Shown: in pieces, positions 62,401 through 64,000 of the stretch
Numbering within the stretch: position 1 is the first letter of the stretch
Layout of the letters: every line of letters starts with the position of its first letter
Position numbers and translations under genes: made by a program
Assembly (NCBI GenBank): GCA_039105265.1
Contig: JAPFFF010000052.1
Location: 62,001-126,000 of the forward strand
DNA: 64,000 nucleotides
Source: Tritrichomonas musculus
Taxonomy: Eukaryota > Parabasalia > Tritrichomonadida > Tritrichomonadidae
Reading direction: 5' to 3'
The notes under the pieces: generated by a model
What the model was told of the DNA's origin: nothing
The model's input: the letters and a program-made list of their open reading frames with translations, nothing else
The model's database searches: none

Positions 62401-64000
62401 ATCTCGATTTAAAAGATAAAGAAAAGTTGTTGAATTTGAAAATCTTCTTAAAAAATATTTGCGTTTCTACTATGCCTATTGAATCACCGAAAGAAAATCA
62501 AGAAGATTTTGTCAATTTATTGAATGAAATTGAGAAGAATTACTTGAATAAAAATCAAAGTAATCGTACTTATAATTACATTTTAATTCATATTATTTTC
62601 ATGTGTTTGAAACATGTCAATAATGTCAGTGATAAAATCCTTGATTATGTAATGAAAAGTGTCACCCATTTTGATGAAGAAATTTCATTTGTTGCTGAAG
62701 TTTGTCTTTCTCGTATTTTGGACACAAAGAAGAAGTTTACTAAAGAAAAAGTTGAAGTCAAAAAGTTCCCAAATATTGCCACTTTTCCTAATGTTTTTGA
62801 ACAAGTTACATTGAAACTTCAAGATGATGGAATCTACTTTCCAACTTCATCAAAAACTGAAAACGTTGACACAAATGACAAAGTTTTATTTGAAGAAGAA
62901 GAAGAAGAGGAAGAAGAATTCAAAGGTGACAATGAGGGCTGTTATTCACTTGAATCTGATCCTACAAACAGTCTAGATATTCGATCACATAAAAGAAAAG
63001 AGAATGAAGATTTCAAGAAGATATTTGAATCTTTCAACAACATTGAAATTGAATGGAAAAGTGACACTGAATATGGCACATTATTTGACTCTGAATTTTT
63101 ATTTGATCGATCAAACGGTTACTTCTCATTCAGAGATCATTTCTATCAAAAGAAATACGAGTTTGTTAACGATCAATATCTTCTTGATAACATGAAAGAC
63201 ATCTTTTCATCAGCCACATATTCAATCAATGAAAAAAACATGAACAGAGGTGTTCAATATCAAAACATATGGAAACGATATGCATTGATTGTTGGTCCTT
63301 ATTGCATCAATACATTGAACAAACTCTGCATTAAATATCTGTCAGAATATTATTCATGCAATTCATTGATTGTTTCAAAAGTGTTGCAAGGCGCCATTTC
63401 TGGAATTATCGCCAACGTTTGTTACTGGAGTCAAAAAGATAGACTCAAATTGTTCAAGAAAGTTGTTCTTCCTGTAATGTGTATTTTGTTAACAAATCCA
63501 AACACCGTCAATTTTGCTGATACAATCATATCAAGAGCCATGCACTTTACGAGTCCATTCTGCTTTGCACCTTTGTTTAAAGTACTTTTCGATCTCGCTT
63601 CACAAGGGCCAAATTTACCTAACTATAAACGTTCTTTAATAAAGATTTTGGCTAAACAAATTTCAATAAAGCCTTGCCACTTTTTCAATAGTTATGACCA
63701 GTTTATTGAAAAATTCATTAATCCTTTCATTGCCAACATGAATGAATATAATTCTAATGAAGTTGATAATATTGTCAATTTTATTTTTACAATGTTCATT
63801 CCTTGTTCTTTATCGAGTGAAATATCGCCTATTTACTCAACCGAAATTGAATCGAAAAGAGAGAAAATCATCAAAATATTTGATTCTCTTTTTGATTTAA
63901 AGAATGATAAAATGAAAAGAAATCTCATTCATGCTTTGACATTGTCGCTTTCTAGTTTTAATAGTTCTTCTTATGATGTTAAAATTTTACTTGCACCAAT
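59460..64000 (+). CDS. PSME4: Proteasome activator PA200/Blm10, N-terminal 1513 codons
   Basis: The frame is open from 59460 to the right edge. The sequence is helical HEAT-like repeat throughout. An early segment, LILDWHPFYKIM near residue 122, followed by AIYKIFELSLKISSYFPDEI near 162, lines up with the 'LPWRPLYDM...CRPYFP' start of PSME4. A late segment, LQGAISGIIANVCYWSQKD near 1313, followed by LLTNPNTVNFADTIISRAMH, matches the 'AEIIAGLIRGSKHW...ALSNITVETYNDW' region. An acidic run (about 1143-1150, poly-Glu) sits in a place where Blm10 proteins have a variable loop. PA200 caps the 20S proteasome and opens its gate, usually in the nucleus. The C-terminus, including the gate-opening tail, is outside the window. 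It is a single, intron-free gene; Inr present. Confidence 0.82.
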   Translation, partial: MDMKIETKVLQQLYANLPKPYSLNSDQIRASYQSFYDKLVKSYKNNDFRNIYNLLVSCIQSDLLLKFELPHKENDTFLVDFVNLLYSIITIYPVKYYQTQLTAVEFLYTFLEANKQISGLILDWHPFYKIMKYYSYTNESFFLIGERIPHLKAEKNISAIYKIFELSLKISSYFPDEIETEINGQKVKTNTTEQLVKKFITHISPNGQNTPSYLVFFCYLCPPHKRRYKLFVNQLLRELFDTTNKKNANAIFLLFVRIIESNIEDDFTFLLPVLSQFLSSEVLFKKEAKYVNKCIITPLFNAIKFPTEYSEILARIVIALFMSPPTRDSILKLLENFFISIKSAIHPSVSTSEFEKIDHFMLLLTIYMRYNLRKLTDETVKTNKIFYDMKKDLWPSQAEIHEFISMLSEQNIMNIRKCFYPTQILIETTLDPLTIDHYFNTACQCINFMDTEENVSFSGWIMLSSLVMSIEKNEKILSNIENIIEMAANNFYRIELQYQISAFLNVFFSKVPFNKKDTLKGLENVNFPKLANLLFSNIINLFRTLPISEDKTVEIADDVSDHINSFTCSLFQYCDNEVRDEIMNIIISISTDEDLSQSAQYIQQIVFNYSIFASLKNVQQISDVYEKQIELKKNNPSMLLFLTLIYSNLLPAHYHSVESVKKCCDFILPFTKSDDKKIRKAAWESISSALRTCDGIANLILTIKKDKIVSNSFETVYFDDIEINWYSLPDLTDLAFEYFNPIYEKLLTMTDPHEINKLIKEIKSPLCLILQSTANSEGSVKDVVDQFFDDPIYNVPLNYRKSLPIKDKFVECALRILNDFPESEILIYNVVEISLSIFMVYNETSQEDQINSLENFYIPFDHSGKYFNKVFLDSAICDIYFKRRNKLIIPITDNIRVLLTKIFELSIWKSQSINEISEVIIYLLCKYYKPLLRSIISDVATKVTSNQANEFVNFMSSKFICDIIQIDYKLCSQLLLYVLNNLDLKDKEKLLNLKIFLKNICVSTMPIESPKENQEDFVNLLNEIEKNYLNKNQSNRTYNYILIHIIFMCLKHVNNVSDKILDYVMKSVTHFDEEISFVAEVCLSRILDTKKKFTKEKVEVKKFPNIATFPNVFEQVTLKLQDDGIYFPTSSKTENVDTNDKVLFEEEEEEEEEFKGDNEGCYSLESDPTNSLDIRSHKRKENEDFKKIFESFNNIEIEWKSDTEYGTLFDSEFLFDRSNGYFSFRDHFYQKKYEFVNDQYLLDNMKDIFSSATYSINEKNMNRGVQYQNIWKRYALIVGPYCINTLNKLCIKYLSEYYSCNSLIVSKVLQGAISGIIANVCYWSQKDRLKLFKKVVLPVMCILLTNPNTVNFADTIISRAMHFTSPFCFAPLFKVLFDLASQGPNLPNYKRSLIKILAKQISIKPCHFFNSYDQFIEKFINPFIANMNEYNSNEVDNIVNFIFTMFIPCSLSSEISPIYSTEIESKREKIIKIFDSLFDLKNDKMKRNLIHALTLSLSSFNSSSYDVKILLAP

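Overview
The window is a strongly A+T-rich, intron-poor eukaryotic chromosome segment, most probably from a trichomonad (Tritrichomonas/Trichomonas-like parabasalid). Four things point there: BspA-type leucine-rich-repeat (LRR) proteins, kinases fused to long Sel1-repeat tails, and BTB-like/ankyrin (DUF3447-type) proteins; a right-handed beta-helix surface protein relic; TCA-type initiator (Inr) motifs 1-30 nt upstream of many ATGs; and a hAT transposase gene carrying the same kind of Inr. The standard genetic code fits the intact genes. The species call is inference.

Layout. 0-7 kb: the N-terminal part of an ADP-forming acetyl-CoA synthetase (minus strand, running off the left edge), a 519-bp hAT-type MITE with a clean 8-bp target duplication, a decayed BspA-LRR gene, and an intact MATE transporter. 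7-21.6 kb: a gene-poor, repeat-dominated block. It holds a 29-bp degenerate repeat, a broken unrecognised transposase-like element (9.4-11.0 kb, with a similar-looking fragment at 21.2 kb), a CCCC/GGGG inverted-repeat patch, a decayed coiled-coil gene in 378-bp units, a 24-bp minisatellite, an intact hAT transposase gene, and a 3.7-kb array of a 17-bp satellite. 21.8-28.5 kb: a decayed kinase-like gene, an EF-hand scrap, a divergent pair of DarT-like (DUF4433) ADP-ribosyltransferase genes, an Asn-rich protein, and relics of a kinase-Sel1 gene and a BspA gene. 29-46 kb: a giant kinase-Sel1 gene, a probable myristoylated pseudokinase, a beta-helix surface protein relic, a 1.4-kaa ankyrin gene split from its N-terminus by one in-frame TAG, tRNA-Asp(GTC), an RGG/Asn-rich protein, and a catalytically complete TKL-like kinase-Sel1 gene. 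47-64 kb: an ARF scrap, a glycoside-hydrolase gene broken by an inverted duplication, an ankyrin-BspA hybrid, an adenylyl cyclase relic, another BspA relic, a second kinase-Sel1 gene with one frameshift, and the first 1513 codons of a PA200/Blm10 proteasome activator.

How it fits together. Housekeeping genes (acetyl-CoA synthetase, tRNA, PA200) sit among members of lineage-expanded families. Those members range from intact to scraps, as expected of a genome that grows by duplication and decay. The genes look individually promoted and form no operons. The most unusual items are the DarT-like pair with no recognisable DarG partner, the 17-bp satellite that spells one peptide in three frames, the inverted duplication in the hydrolase gene, and the single in-frame stops in otherwise intact ankyrin genes.
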